Origin: an uncultured Angelakisella sp.
GTDB taxonomy: Bacteria > Bacillota > Clostridia > Oscillospirales > Ruminococcaceae
Length of the DNA: 64,000 nucleotides
NCBI GenBank assembly: GCA_910585525.1
Contig: CAJUFR010000006.1
Location: 1 to 64,000, forward strand
Direction: 5' to 3'
Shown: piece after piece, positions 48,831 through 56,480 of the stretch
Position numbering within the stretch: the stretch's first letter is position 1
Layout: each line of letters begins with the position of its first letter
Program-made: the position numbers and the translations under genes
Notes under the pieces: generated by a model
Told to the model about the DNA's origin: nothing
Database searches by the model: none
Seen by the model: the letters and a program-made list of their open reading frames with translations, nothing else

Positions 48831-48879
48831 ACACCCCCCGGGGAAAGCCTTTGCTGGCTCCCTCCGGGGGGTGTTTTAT
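48831..48879 (+). terminator. Terminator of the DacF-like gene
   Basis: ACACCCCCCGGGG / TCCGGGGGGTGT around a GAAAGCC...GGCT loop, followed by TTTT. It ends at the stop of the convergent gene. Confidence 0.8.
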
Positions 48880-48881
48880 CT

Positions 48882-50225
48882 TTAGTTCAACTCCACCACC
48901 ACCTGCCGGGGGTCCTGATCCTGCTCCTCCAGCATGCTGTTGATGTAGCCGATGGGGGCGAAGCCGCTGTGCTTGCGCCACATGGCGTAGTGGTCGCTGG
49001 CCTTGACCTCCTCCCGCAGCTGGGCGGCGTAGCCGCTGAAATAGGCGGGGTTGAGGATGGCCATGGTCTGGGCCATCAGCTCCAGGTCGGCGTCCTTGTT
49101 CAGCTGGGCCATGTAAAGGCTGGCGTAGGACCGGTCATAGGAGAGGTCGTAGAAGAACTGATAGGAGTAGTCCTCGAACCCCAGCAGCTGGGGGTCCTGG
49201 GAGCCGGTGGCCGCCGCCCAGCCCTCCATGTCCACCTCTTGGGTATGGTAGCTAAGGCTCTCCCCCGGCCGGTAATCCACCACCCCGTACTGGTTGGTGT
49301 AGACGGCGTAGGAACTGGTGGCGATATCGTAGAAGGACTTCCCTCCCAGCCGGGTTTCCCGGATGTTCTGGATGTGGACGTGGCCGCTGAAGTTCACCCT
49401 GACGCCGTATCTTCCGTAGAGTTCCAGCACCTCCCCGGCGTTGTCCAGGGTGTAGCCGGCGCTGAGCCGGGGGCTTTGGTCCAGAAGGTTATGGTGGGTG
49501 GCGGAGATGACCTCCTTCCCCTGGCGCCTGGCCTCCTCCAGCTGGTCCTCCAGCCAGGCCAGGGTCTGGGATGAGAGGGCCCCGGAGTTGTCCGGGATGC
49601 TCAGTCCCCCGGCACGGTCGTATTTGTTGGTGTCCAGCATCACCGCCCACAGGTCCTCCGACAGGGGGCAGACATAGCTGAGACTGGCGTTATCCCGGCT
49701 GATGGCCTGGCCGTAGCCCATCTCCCGGTAGATCTCGGCGAATTCCTCCGCCGTCACCCCCCGGACGCTGTAGGTCTTGTCCCGGTTGAAGCCGGTGGCG
49801 AAGGCGTTGCCGATGTCGTGGTTGCCGGGGATCACCAGCACCGGGATACCCGCCTGGCGCAGGGGCAGCAGCCGCCGGGCCAGTTCCCGGTGGCCCTCCC
49901 GCTCCCCGTTCAGGGTCAGGTCCCCGGTGAGGAGCAGCGCCGCCGGGGGGTCGGCCAGCAGTTCCGCCACCAGGGCGTCGGTGAGTTCCGGGATGTAGTT
50001 GATCTGCTTGCCGTCCCCGGCGGCGTAGGCGTCGGTAAAGGCCGCCCCGTCCCGGACCAGCGACCGGGGCAGGAAGTGGAGGTCGGTGGCCACCACCAGC
50101 CGCAGGGGGCTGCCCCCGGCGGCCGGGACCGGCCGGGGCAGGGGCTGGGGGGCGGCGGCGCAGGCCGAAAAAGCCAGGGCCAGCACCAGGGCCAGCAGGG
50201 CGGACAGACGCTTCCTTGGTACCAT
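48882..50225 (-). CDS. Exported metallophosphoesterase (calcineurin-like, probable lipoprotein)
   Basis: 447 residues from ATG 50225 (AAGGAG eight bases before it). A hydrophobic leader ends AFSAC, a probable lipobox. Motifs: ATDLHFLPRS, LLTGDLTLNGEREGH, IPGNHDIGNAF, ATHHNLLDQ and NFSGHVHIQ, which provide both metal sites. A ~130-residue C-terminal extension is of unknown role. It is likely attached outside the cell. It lies behind the HPr terminator and probably has low read-through expression. Confidence 0.85.
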   Translation of the reverse strand: MVPRKRLSALLALVLALAFSACAAAPQPLPRPVPAAGGSPLRLVVATDLHFLPRSLVRDGAAFTDAYAAGDGKQINYIPELTDALVAELLADPPAALLLTGDLTLNGEREGHRELARRLLPLRQAGIPVLVIPGNHDIGNAFATGFNRDKTYSVRGVTAEEFAEIYREMGYGQAISRDNASLSYVCPLSEDLWAVMLDTNKYDRAGGLSIPDNSGALSSQTLAWLEDQLEEARRQGKEVISATHHNLLDQSPRLSAGYTLDNAGEVLELYGRYGVRVNFSGHVHIQNIRETRLGGKSFYDIATSSYAVYTNQYGVVDYRPGESLSYHTQEVDMEGWAAATGSQDPQLLGFEDYSYQFFYDLSYDRSYASLYMAQLNKDADLELMAQTMAILNPAYFSGYAAQLREEVKASDHYAMWRKHSGFAPIGYINSMLEEQDQDPRQVVVELN

Positions 50226-50243
50226 ATGATACACTCCTTCATG

Positions 50244-50279
50244 AAAAAACGCCCCATCCTTTTGCCAGGACGGGACGTT
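50244..50279 (-). terminator. Terminator of the HPr gene
   Basis: AACGTCCCGTCC / GGATGGGGCGTT hairpin followed by TTTTTT on the minus strand, ending at the ribosome site of the phosphoesterase gene. Confidence 0.8.
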
Positions 50280-50298
50280 CTGCGTCTTTGTGGTGTCC

Positions 50299-50562
50299 TT
50301 ATTCAGAGAAGCCGGACTCCACCAGCTTGATCAGGGAATCCACCGCCTGCTGCTCGTCAGCGCCATCAGCGATGACCTTGATGGAGGTGCCGCCCACGAT
50401 GCCCAGGGAGAGGACACCCAGCAGGCTCTTGGCGTTGACCCTGCGCTCCTCCTTCTCGACCCAGATGGAGGACTTGAACTCATTGGCCTTCTGGATGAAG
50501 AAGGTAGCAGGACGGGCGTGGAGACCCACGTGGTTCTGAACAGTCACTTCTTTTACAAACAT
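50299..50562 (-). CDS. HPr-family phosphocarrier protein
   Basis: 87 residues. The phosphotransferase histidine is H15 in NHVGLHARPATFF and the regulatory serine is in AKSLLGVLSLG (about S46). Both sites are present, so it can act in PEP-dependent sugar transport as well as in CcpA-type control; Crh lacks the histidine. No EI or EII gene is nearby. It has its own promoter and terminator, a monocistronic unit. Confidence 0.92.
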   Translation of the reverse strand: MFVKEVTVQNHVGLHARPATFFIQKANEFKSSIWVEKEERRVNAKSLLGVLSLGIVGGTSIKVIADGADEQQAVDSLIKLVESGFSE

Positions 50563-50612
50563 AGTGAAAAACTCCTTGCTCTCATGTTACTGGTTGTCGC
50601 TTACCCTAATAG

Positions 50613-50640
50613 ATTATAGCATAGCAGGGCCAGCCGTCAA
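50613..50640 (-). promoter_or_regulatory. Promoter of the HPr gene
   Basis: Minus strand: TTGACG (50640-50635), 16-base spacer, TATAAT (50618-50613). Confidence 0.8.
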
Positions 50641-50726
50641 TGAAAAATGCGCTGTTTCCAATGGATTTTTGGGATTTTCTGCTTGTTTTCCAGATAGGTC
50701 CCGAAAAAAAAACCACTCTTTGTGCA

Positions 50727-51455
50727 TCATACCCATAAAGTTTTCAACCACATCGTCACATTCCACAGCACCGGGCCCAGCAACGCCGGGAGGAGACTGG
50801 CGGTCTTGATCTTCACCACGCCGAAGAAATTGATGCCGATGCAGATGACGATGGCGTAGCCCACCATACAGATCTGGTCCATCAGGGCGCCGGCCAGCAC
50901 ATCCTTGAGGGAACCGGCCAGCAGGGTCAGCGCCCCCTGGTAGACCAGCACCGTCAGGGCGGCGCAGGGCACCCCGATCCCCAGGCTGGCCCCCAGGACG
51001 ATGGAAGCGATAAAGTCCAGGGAGCTTTTGGTGAGGAGCAGGCTGTACCCCTGGCCCAGCCCGTCCTGGATGGCCCCCATGATGGTCATCGCCCCCACGC
51101 AGAACAGCACCGATGCGCTGATGAACCCCTTGGAGAAATGGCTGGCACCCAGCCGCTTTTCCACCAGTTCCCCCGCCCGCTCCAGCCGCTCCTGGATGCG
51201 CAGCAGTTCCCCGATGAGGGCCCCCAGGGCCAGGCTCCCCAGCAGCAGCAGTTCCCCGGAGGAGGAGAGCCGCCCGGTGGCGGTGTCCACCGTCACCATG
51301 GTGCCCAGCAGCCCGTTGAGGCCGATGACCCCGGAGGAAAGCCCCAGCATATAGGTCACCGCCTGGTCGATGCGGGGGGGCAGCCCTTTTTTGATGCCAA
51401 GGCCGATGCAGCCCCCGGCCAGCACCGCCGCCGTGTTGATGATGGTACCTGTCAT
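50727..51455 (-). CDS. DUF554 multi-spanning membrane protein
   Basis: 242 residues, about seven helices; TIINTAAVLAGGCIGLGIKKGLPPRI at the start and GAMTIMGAIQDGLGQGYSLLLTKSSLDFIASIVLGASLGIGV are the DUF554 signatures. Function unknown; probable transporter. ATG 51455 overlaps trmD by four bases, so it is the distal gene of the ylxM operon. Confidence 0.88.
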   Translation of the reverse strand: MTGTIINTAAVLAGGCIGLGIKKGLPPRIDQAVTYMLGLSSGVIGLNGLLGTMVTVDTATGRLSSSGELLLLGSLALGALIGELLRIQERLERAGELVEKRLGASHFSKGFISASVLFCVGAMTIMGAIQDGLGQGYSLLLTKSSLDFIASIVLGASLGIGVPCAALTVLVYQGALTLLAGSLKDVLAGALMDQICMVGYAIVICIGINFFGVVKIKTASLLPALLGPVLWNVTMWLKTLWV

Positions 51456-52195
51456 ATCCGCCCCTCTTCCAGCTTGGCCAGGAAGGCCCGGTCCTCCTTG
51501 GTGAGGGGGGCGGTCTCCAGCAGTTCGGGACGCTTGTCCCGGGTGACCCGCAGCGACTGTTCCCGCCGCCACCTGGCGATGTTGGCGTGGTGGCCGGACA
51601 GCAGCACCGGGGGCACCTCCACCCCGTTCCACACCGCCGGGTGGCTGTACTGGGGGTACTCCAACAGGCCGTTGTAAAGGCTCTCGTCGGTGAAGCAGCT
51701 TTCGTCGCTCAACACCCCGGGGCAGAGCCGGGCCACCGCGTCCAGCATGGCCATGGCGGGGATCTCCCCCCCGGTGAGGACAAAATCCCCCAGGGAAAGT
51801 TCCTCGTCCACGATCTGGTCCAGCACCCGCTGGTCCACCCCCTCGTAGTGGCCGCAGAGGAAGAGCAGCCGGGGGCGCTTTGCAAGGTCCACCGCCTTCT
51901 GCTGGGTGAACAGCTTGCCCTGGGGGGAGGGGAACACCACGTAGGGCTTCTCCCCCCCCGCCTGGCAGACCGCCTGGTAGCAGCGGTAGATGGGCTCGGC
52001 CTGCATCAGCATCCCCTTGCCCCCGCCGTAGGTGCAGTCGTCCACCCGGTTGTGCTTGTTGCCGGCGTAGTCCCGGATGTTCCAGTACCGCACCTGTATC
52101 TTGCCCGCCCGCTGGGCCCGGCCGATGATGCTCTCGTCGGTGACCGTCTGGCACATATCTACAAAGAGGGTGGCTACCTCAAACAGTGGTATCAT
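51452..52195 (-). CDS. trmD: tRNA (guanine-N1-)-methyltransferase
   Basis: Methylates G37 of tRNAs with a G36G37 context. ~247 residues: SIIGRAQRAGKIQVRYWNIRDYAGNKHNRVDDCTYGGGKGMLMQAEPI, then FLCGHYEGVDQRVLD (the SAM knot) and SLGDFVLTGGEIPAMAMLDAVARL are all TrmD hallmarks. The N-terminal FPE motif is changed to IPLFEVATLFVD. Start ATG 52195 or TTG 52201 (GGAGGG upstream); both lie inside the rimM stop region. In most Firmicutes rplS follows directly; here it does not. Confidence 0.94.
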   Translation of the reverse strand: MIPLFEVATLFVDMCQTVTDESIIGRAQRAGKIQVRYWNIRDYAGNKHNRVDDCTYGGGKGMLMQAEPIYRCYQAVCQAGGEKPYVVFPSPQGKLFTQQKAVDLAKRPRLLFLCGHYEGVDQRVLDQIVDEELSLGDFVLTGGEIPAMAMLDAVARLCPGVLSDESCFTDESLYNGLLEYPQYSHPAVWNGVEVPPVLLSGHHANIARWRREQSLRVTRDKRPELLETAPLTKEDRAFLAKLEEGRI

Positions 52196-52700
52196 CGTCA
52201 AACAATCCCTCCAGGGGGCGGATCTCCATCCGTCCCGCGTCGATGTCGATGCCCGTCACCACCTGGGGGATGGCGGGGATGAGCCGCACCTTCCCGTCGG
52301 GGAAAGCGATGTGGTAGACGTCGTTGGCCCCTGTCTCGGTAACATCCTGCAAGGTGCCGTAGACCTGGCCGCTGCCGGCGTCCACCACCGTCAGGCCGAT
52401 GAGGTCCTGGATGTAGTATTGCCCCTCCTCCAGGCTGTCCTCCTCCCGGTCCAGGTAGAGGACCTTGCCCCGGAGGGGCTGCACCGCCTCCGGGCTGTCA
52501 TAGCCCCGGAACTTCACCAGCACCATGTTCTTGGCCGCCCGAGCCTTCTCCACCGCCAGGGCGGTGGCCCCCCGGTCCAGGTAGAGGGTGCCGAAGGGGA
52601 GCAGCGCCTCCGGCCCGTCGCACCAGGGCAGCACCTTCACCTCCCCACGCAGGCCGTGGGTGGCCACGATCTTGCCGCATTCCAGATACCGCTTCTTCAT
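52179..52700 (-). CDS. rimM: Ribosome maturation factor RimM
   Basis: 173 residues: ECGKIVATHGLRGEVKVLP, the N-terminal beta-barrel, and DLIGLTVVDAGSGQVYGTLQDV...GKVRLIPAIPQVVTGIDIDAGRMEI, the PRC barrel. It assists 30S head assembly. It overlaps trmD by about 17 bases. Confidence 0.94.
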   Translation of the reverse strand: MKKRYLECGKIVATHGLRGEVKVLPWCDGPEALLPFGTLYLDRGATALAVEKARAAKNMVLVKFRGYDSPEAVQPLRGKVLYLDREEDSLEEGQYYIQDLIGLTVVDAGSGQVYGTLQDVTETGANDVYHIAFPDGKVRLIPAIPQVVTGIDIDAGRMEIRPLEGLFDDDTTV

Positions 52701-52777
52701 CCGGTACCCTCCCTTTCACAAACCCGCCAGGAGCACTGGGCCCCCGGCGGGTGCTGTTTTTGCGTTGCTGCCGGCTG

Positions 52778-53026
52778 TCAGTCGATCTCCACAGCGGCTT
52801 TCATCCCGGCCTTGTTGGCCGCGGCGCGGACAACGGTGCGGATGGCCTTTGCGATCCGCCCCTGCTTGCCGATGACCCGGCCCATGTCGTCTGCCGCCAC
52901 ATGCAGGTGGTAAACGATGGTGCCGTCCTCGGCAGGCTCGTCTGCCGTGACGTTCACCGCGTCCTTCTCGTCCACAAGTCCCTGGGAGATGGCTACGATC
53001 AGCTCAGAAATGGTATTGCTATCCAT
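52778..53026 (-). CDS. khpA: KhpA-type KH-domain RNA-binding protein
   Basis: 82 residues with the KH motif GRVIGKQGRIAKAIRTVVRAAANKAGMKAAVEID at the C-terminus (GxxG loop IGKQGR). Its usual partner KhpB/Jag is not here. ATG 53026 matches the family start; the earlier in-frame ATG 53047 lacks a ribosome site. It lies between rpsP and rimM, its usual place. Confidence 0.92.
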   Translation of the reverse strand: MDSNTISELIVAISQGLVDEKDAVNVTADEPAEDGTIVYHLHVAADDMGRVIGKQGRIAKAIRTVVRAAANKAGMKAAVEID

Positions 53027-53108
53027 AGTAGAAAGGTTCCCCTCCATTGATACAGAAAATGCCTCCTGCCGCCACGTGGCAGGTCTGTCACCTGTGGTAT
53101 GCCGTTCC

Positions 53109-53351
53109 TTACAGGATACCGTTCAGCTTCATCAGCGCGCGGACGGTATCGGTGGGCTGGGCGCCGTTGGCCAGCCACTTCTTGGCCTTCTCCGCATCCA
53201 CCTTGAACTCGGAGGGGTTCTTGGTGGGGTCATAGGTGCCTACCTCCTCGATGAAGCGGCCATCCCGGGGATAGCGGGAATCGGCCACCACCACGCGGTA
53301 GAAGGGTGCTTTCTTGGCGCCCATGCGGCGCAGTCTGATCTTGACGGACAT
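53109..53351 (-). CDS. rpsP: Ribosomal protein S16 (bS16)
   Basis: 80 residues: MSVKIRLRRMGAKKAPFYRVVVADSRYPRDGRFIEEVGTYDP is textbook bS16. GGAGGTAATC precedes the ATG. It follows ffh, as in other Firmicutes. Confidence 0.97.
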   Translation of the reverse strand: MSVKIRLRRMGAKKAPFYRVVVADSRYPRDGRFIEEVGTYDPTKNPSEFKVDAEKAKKWLANGAQPTDTVRALMKLNGIL

Positions 53352-53426
53352 TTTGATTACCTCCAGTATATTTTTTCGTTTGGTAAACGATATGGAAAGC
53401 CGGGCTCCCCCGGCGGGGATACGATA

Positions 53427-54791
53427 TTACATGGGCATCCCCGGCATGCCGCCGGGCATCCCGCCGCCAAAGGGGAGGCGGCGGCGCTTTTTCCCCTTGC
53501 CGGGGGCGAACTGCTTCATCAGCTTCTGGGTATCGGCCAGCTGCTTGATGAGCCGGTTCACATCCTCCACCCGGGTACCGCTGCCGGCGGCGATGCGCCG
53601 CTTGCGGGAGGGGTTGATGAGGGAGGGCTTGGCCCGTTCGGCGGGGGTCATGGAGAGGATGATGGCCTCGGTGCGGCGCATCTGCTTTTCCCCCTCCTGG
53701 GCCTCCTCCTCGGTGACCCTGCCCCCCATGCCGGGGATCATGTCCAGGATGCTGGAAAGGGAGCCCATCTTCTTCATCTGGCCCATCTGCTCCAGCAGGT
53801 CGTTGAAGTCCAGCTGCCCCTCCTTCAGCTTTTTTGCGGTGGTGGCGGCGGTCTCCTGGTCCATCTGGGTGGACGCCTTTTCGATGAGGGTCATCACGTC
53901 CCCGAAGCCCAGGATACGGGAGGCCATCCGGTCGGGGTAGAAGGGTTCCAGGTCGCCGATCTTTTCCCCCACGCCGGCGAATTTGATGGGCTTGCCGGTG
54001 GCGGCCTTTACCGACAGGGCGGCGCCGCCCCGGGTGTCGCCGTCCAGCTTGGTAAGGATGACGCCATCCACCCCCAGGCCGCTGTCAAAACTCTGGGCCA
54101 CGTTGACGGCGTCCTGGCCGGTCATGGAGTCGATGACCAGCAGGGTCTCGTTGGGGTGCACCAGGTCACGGATGCCCCGCAGTTCCTCCATCAGCGCCTC
54201 GTCGATGTGCAGCCGGCCGGCGGTGTCGATGATGACGATGTCGTTGCCGTAGTCCTTGGCGTGGTTCAGCGCCTTTTTGCAGATGACCAGGGGGTCGGCC
54301 TGTCCCATCTCAAAGACGGGGACACCGGCCTTCTGGCCCACCACCTTCAGCTGGTCGATGGCGGCAGGGCGGTAGATATCGCAGGCCACCAGCAGGGGCC
54401 GCTTGCCCTGCTGCTTGAAGAGGTAGGCCAGCTTGGCGCTGTGGGTGGTCTTACCGGAGCCCTGGAGCCCGCACATCAGGATGATGGTGGGTATCTTGGA
54501 GGAAAGGTTGATGCGGGTGTGGGTGGAGCCCATCAGGGCGGTCATCTCGTCGTTGACGATCTTGATGACCTGCTGGGCGGGGGTAAGGCTTTGGAGCACC
54601 TGCTCCCCCACCGCCTTTTCGGTGACGGTCTTGACAAAGTCCTTGGCCACCTTGTAGTTGACGTCGGCCTCCAGCAGGGCCAGGCGGACCTCCCGCATGG
54701 CTTCCTTGACGTCGGCCTCCCCCAGCTTGCCCCGGTTCTTGAGCTTTTTGAAGGTGGCGGAAAGTTTTTCGGACAAGCCTTCAAAGGCCAA
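53427..54791 (-). CDS. ffh: Signal recognition particle protein Ffh (SRP54)
   Basis: 454 residues. N domain, then the GTPase G domain: GLQGSGKTT (P-loop, ~107-115), DTAGR and TKLDGDTRGGAALS; the Met-rich M domain ends GGGMPGGMPGMPM and binds 4.5S RNA and signal peptides. The start codon is TTG at 54791 with AAAGGAGGG seven bases before it. Confidence 0.97.
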   Translation of the reverse strand: MAFEGLSEKLSATFKKLKNRGKLGEADVKEAMREVRLALLEADVNYKVAKDFVKTVTEKAVGEQVLQSLTPAQQVIKIVNDEMTALMGSTHTRINLSSKIPTIILMCGLQGSGKTTHSAKLAYLFKQQGKRPLLVACDIYRPAAIDQLKVVGQKAGVPVFEMGQADPLVICKKALNHAKDYGNDIVIIDTAGRLHIDEALMEELRGIRDLVHPNETLLVIDSMTGQDAVNVAQSFDSGLGVDGVILTKLDGDTRGGAALSVKAATGKPIKFAGVGEKIGDLEPFYPDRMASRILGFGDVMTLIEKASTQMDQETAATTAKKLKEGQLDFNDLLEQMGQMKKMGSLSSILDMIPGMGGRVTEEEAQEGEKQMRRTEAIILSMTPAERAKPSLINPSRKRRIAAGSGTRVEDVNRLIKQLADTQKLMKQFAPGKGKKRRRLPFGGGMPGGMPGMPM

Positions 54792-54824
54792 GGCGAGCCC
54801 TCCTTTCGGGATAGTCGTTACGCG

Positions 54825-55193
54825 CTATTCGGCTTCGCTGATCTCCCCGGCCAGGGTGACGATGCGCCCGGTGCGGTTGTAGATCTCCTGGGAGGCGCCG
54901 AACCGGTCGTTGATCCGCTCGATGTCCTTGGCAAGGTCGGTGATCTCGTCCAGGTACGCCTGTATCTTGCGGAACCGCCCGGCCAGGCGCAGCCGGTCCT
55001 CGTAGTCCAGCAGCTGGCTTTCCGCCCGCTTGATGGAATCCCGCACCCCCTGCCGGGTAATGCCGCTGTGGGTAGCGATCTCCGCCAGCGAGAGGTCCTC
55101 GTTGTAGTAAAGTTCCACAACGTCCCGCTGCTTTTCGGTGAGCATGTCGCCATAAAAATCCAGAAGCAGGGAGATCTCCAGGTTTTTTGCCAA
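54825..55193 (-). CDS. ylxM: YlxM-family putative helix-turn-helix protein
   Basis: 122 residues: ISLLLDFYGDMLTEKQRDVVELYYNEDLSLAEIATHSGITRQGVRDSIKRAESQLLDYE, a sigma-70-region-4-like HTH. YlxM accompanies ffh in Firmicutes and is thought to modulate SRP function. Start is TTG 55193 (family N-terminus MAKNLEISLL); no ATG fits. It is the first gene of the operon. Confidence 0.92.
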   Translation of the reverse strand: MAKNLEISLLLDFYGDMLTEKQRDVVELYYNEDLSLAEIATHSGITRQGVRDSIKRAESQLLDYEDRLRLAGRFRKIQAYLDEITDLAKDIERINDRFGASQEIYNRTGRIVTLAGEISEAE

Positions 55194-55279
55194 ACTTTTC
55201 CCATCCTTACTGTAAAGTATTTTGCTTTACATCTATCCCAGCCCGCCGGAAACAGGGCTGGCATCGCAGCACGGGATTT

Positions 55280-55308
55280 ATTATAGCGGCCATTTTGGTC
55301 ACTGTCAA
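55280..55308 (-). promoter_or_regulatory. Consensus promoter of the ylxM-ffh-rpsP-khpA-rimM-trmD operon
   Basis: Minus strand: TTGACA (55308-55303), 17-base spacer, TATAAT (55285-55280), a perfect sigma-A consensus. Confidence 0.9.
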
Positions 55309-55352
55309 GGGGTTTCTCTTTACATCGACAGCTTTCGACAAAAATTTTTCCC

Positions 55353-55386
55353 AAAAAAATGCCCGGGCCCTGTGACGGGCTCGGGC
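55353..55386 (-). terminator. Terminator of mazF
   Basis: GCCCGAGCCC / GGGCCCGGGC hairpin followed by ATTTTTTT on the minus strand, separating mazF from the ylxM promoter. Confidence 0.85.
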
Positions 55387-55406
55387 GTTTCCCTACATCC
55401 GGCGCT

Positions 55407-55775
55407 TTATGTAGCCCCGTTGTGCTTCACCGGCTCCAGGCCGAAGCTGATGGAAAGGGCATGGTCCACCTGGTCCATGTAAGGCTCCTCCACCCGGCCC
55501 ATCCGCTCCTTCAGCCGCCGCTTGTCGATGGTCCGCACCTGCTCCAGCAGCACCACCGAATCCCGGGAAAGGCCGCAGTTCTGGGAACTGATCTGGATAT
55601 GGGTGGGTAGTTTGGTCTTGTCCTTCTGGCTGGTGATGGCTGCGGCGATGACGGTGGGGCTGAACCGGTTGCCCACATCGTTCTGGATGATAAGCACCGG
55701 GCGCACGCCCCCCTGCTCCGAGCCCACCACCGGGCTCAGGTCCGCGTAGTATATCTCGCCCCGTCGAATGGTCAT
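55407..55775 (-). CDS. mazF: MazF/PemK-family endoribonuclease toxin
   Basis: 122 residues: RRGEIYYADLSPVVGSEQGGVRPVLIIQNDVGNRFSPTVIAAAITSQ, then LLEQVRTIDKRRL. This is the EndoA/MazF fold; the R and T residues of the RNA-cleavage site are present. No antitoxin gene (MazE/EndoAI) precedes it; about 150 bases of non-coding sequence separate it from a lipoprotein gene. Ribosome site AAAAGGAG. Confidence 0.92.
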   Translation of the reverse strand: MTIRRGEIYYADLSPVVGSEQGGVRPVLIIQNDVGNRFSPTVIAAAITSQKDKTKLPTHIQISSQNCGLSRDSVVLLEQVRTIDKRRLKERMGRVEEPYMDQVDHALSISFGLEPVKHNGAT

Positions 55776-55925
55776 GCTTCATAACTCCTTTTCGTTTTCT
55801 GGTCCGTCATAGAACAGGTTCTTACACCTATAGTTTGTCCCCGGGAACGGGGGGTTAATCACCCCCACTGACATTTTATCCCGCCGGGGCGGCGGCCGTT
55901 ACAGGGCAGAGAAAAAGCGCCCCCG

Positions 55926-56480
55926 TCAGGAAGCGCTCGCCTGTTCCCCGTCCAGAAAGACGAAGTCGGTTATCTCGGCATCCCCCTCCACCGACGGGAT
56001 GAGGATGCGGGTCAGTGCCATGGTCTCCTTATCAAAGGTAAGGTCGTAGCTGGTGAGGAGGATGCTGCCGCTGGCGGTCACTGTCTGGTCGTCCTCCTGG
56101 ATATCCAGCTTGGCGGGCTTTTCCCCCGCCAGCACCTCCCGCAGCAGCGTCAGCGCCGACTGGGCCGGGATGGCGTAGGCGGAGATATCCACCTCCATCC
56201 CCCGGAACCGCACCGTCAGGTCCTCCCCTGCCGCTGTCACCGACAGCCCCTCCATGGAGGGCGGGGCGGTGAAGTCCAGCTGGAGGTCCCCCGCACCGGT
56301 CTTTTTCACCTGGACGGTGGCGCTGGTGCCGTTGTAGGCCACATCCGCCGTGAAGGAATACTCCCGAGCCAGTGTCTCCCGCACCATGGCGTCATAGTCC
56401 ACCCTCTGCCCCAGGTCGTCACAGCCCGCTGCCAGGCAGAGGGCCGCTGCCGCCGCCAGGGCGGCCAATCGTTTCTTCAT
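55926..56480 (-). CDS. Lipoprotein of unknown function (LolA/YdcC-like position)
   Basis: 184 residues; lipobox LAAGC (Cys 20). The mature part is beta-rich (FTADVAYNGTSATVQVKKTGAGDLQLDFTAPPSMEGLSVTAAGEDLTVRFRGMEVDISAYAI), which would suit a lipid- or protein-carrier fold. B. subtilis has a lipoprotein (YdcC) between acpS and the toxin operon, so it may be the same family. It overlaps nnr by four bases. Confidence 0.55.
   Translation of the reverse strand: MKKRLAALAAAAALCLAAGCDDLGQRVDYDAMVRETLAREYSFTADVAYNGTSATVQVKKTGAGDLQLDFTAPPSMEGLSVTAAGEDLTVRFRGMEVDISAYAIPAQSALTLLREVLAGEKPAKLDIQEDDQTVTASGSILLTSYDLTFDKETMALTRILIPSVEGDAEITDFVFLDGEQASAS

Noticed and set aside
50299..50562. Crh rather than HPr
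   Set aside because: Histidine 15 is present (GLHARPA), whereas Crh lacks it.
55776..55925. Hidden MazE antitoxin gene upstream of mazF
   Set aside because: All frames in this ~150-base gap are interrupted or lack a ribosome site, and no AbrB-like or ribbon-helix-helix sequence appears.
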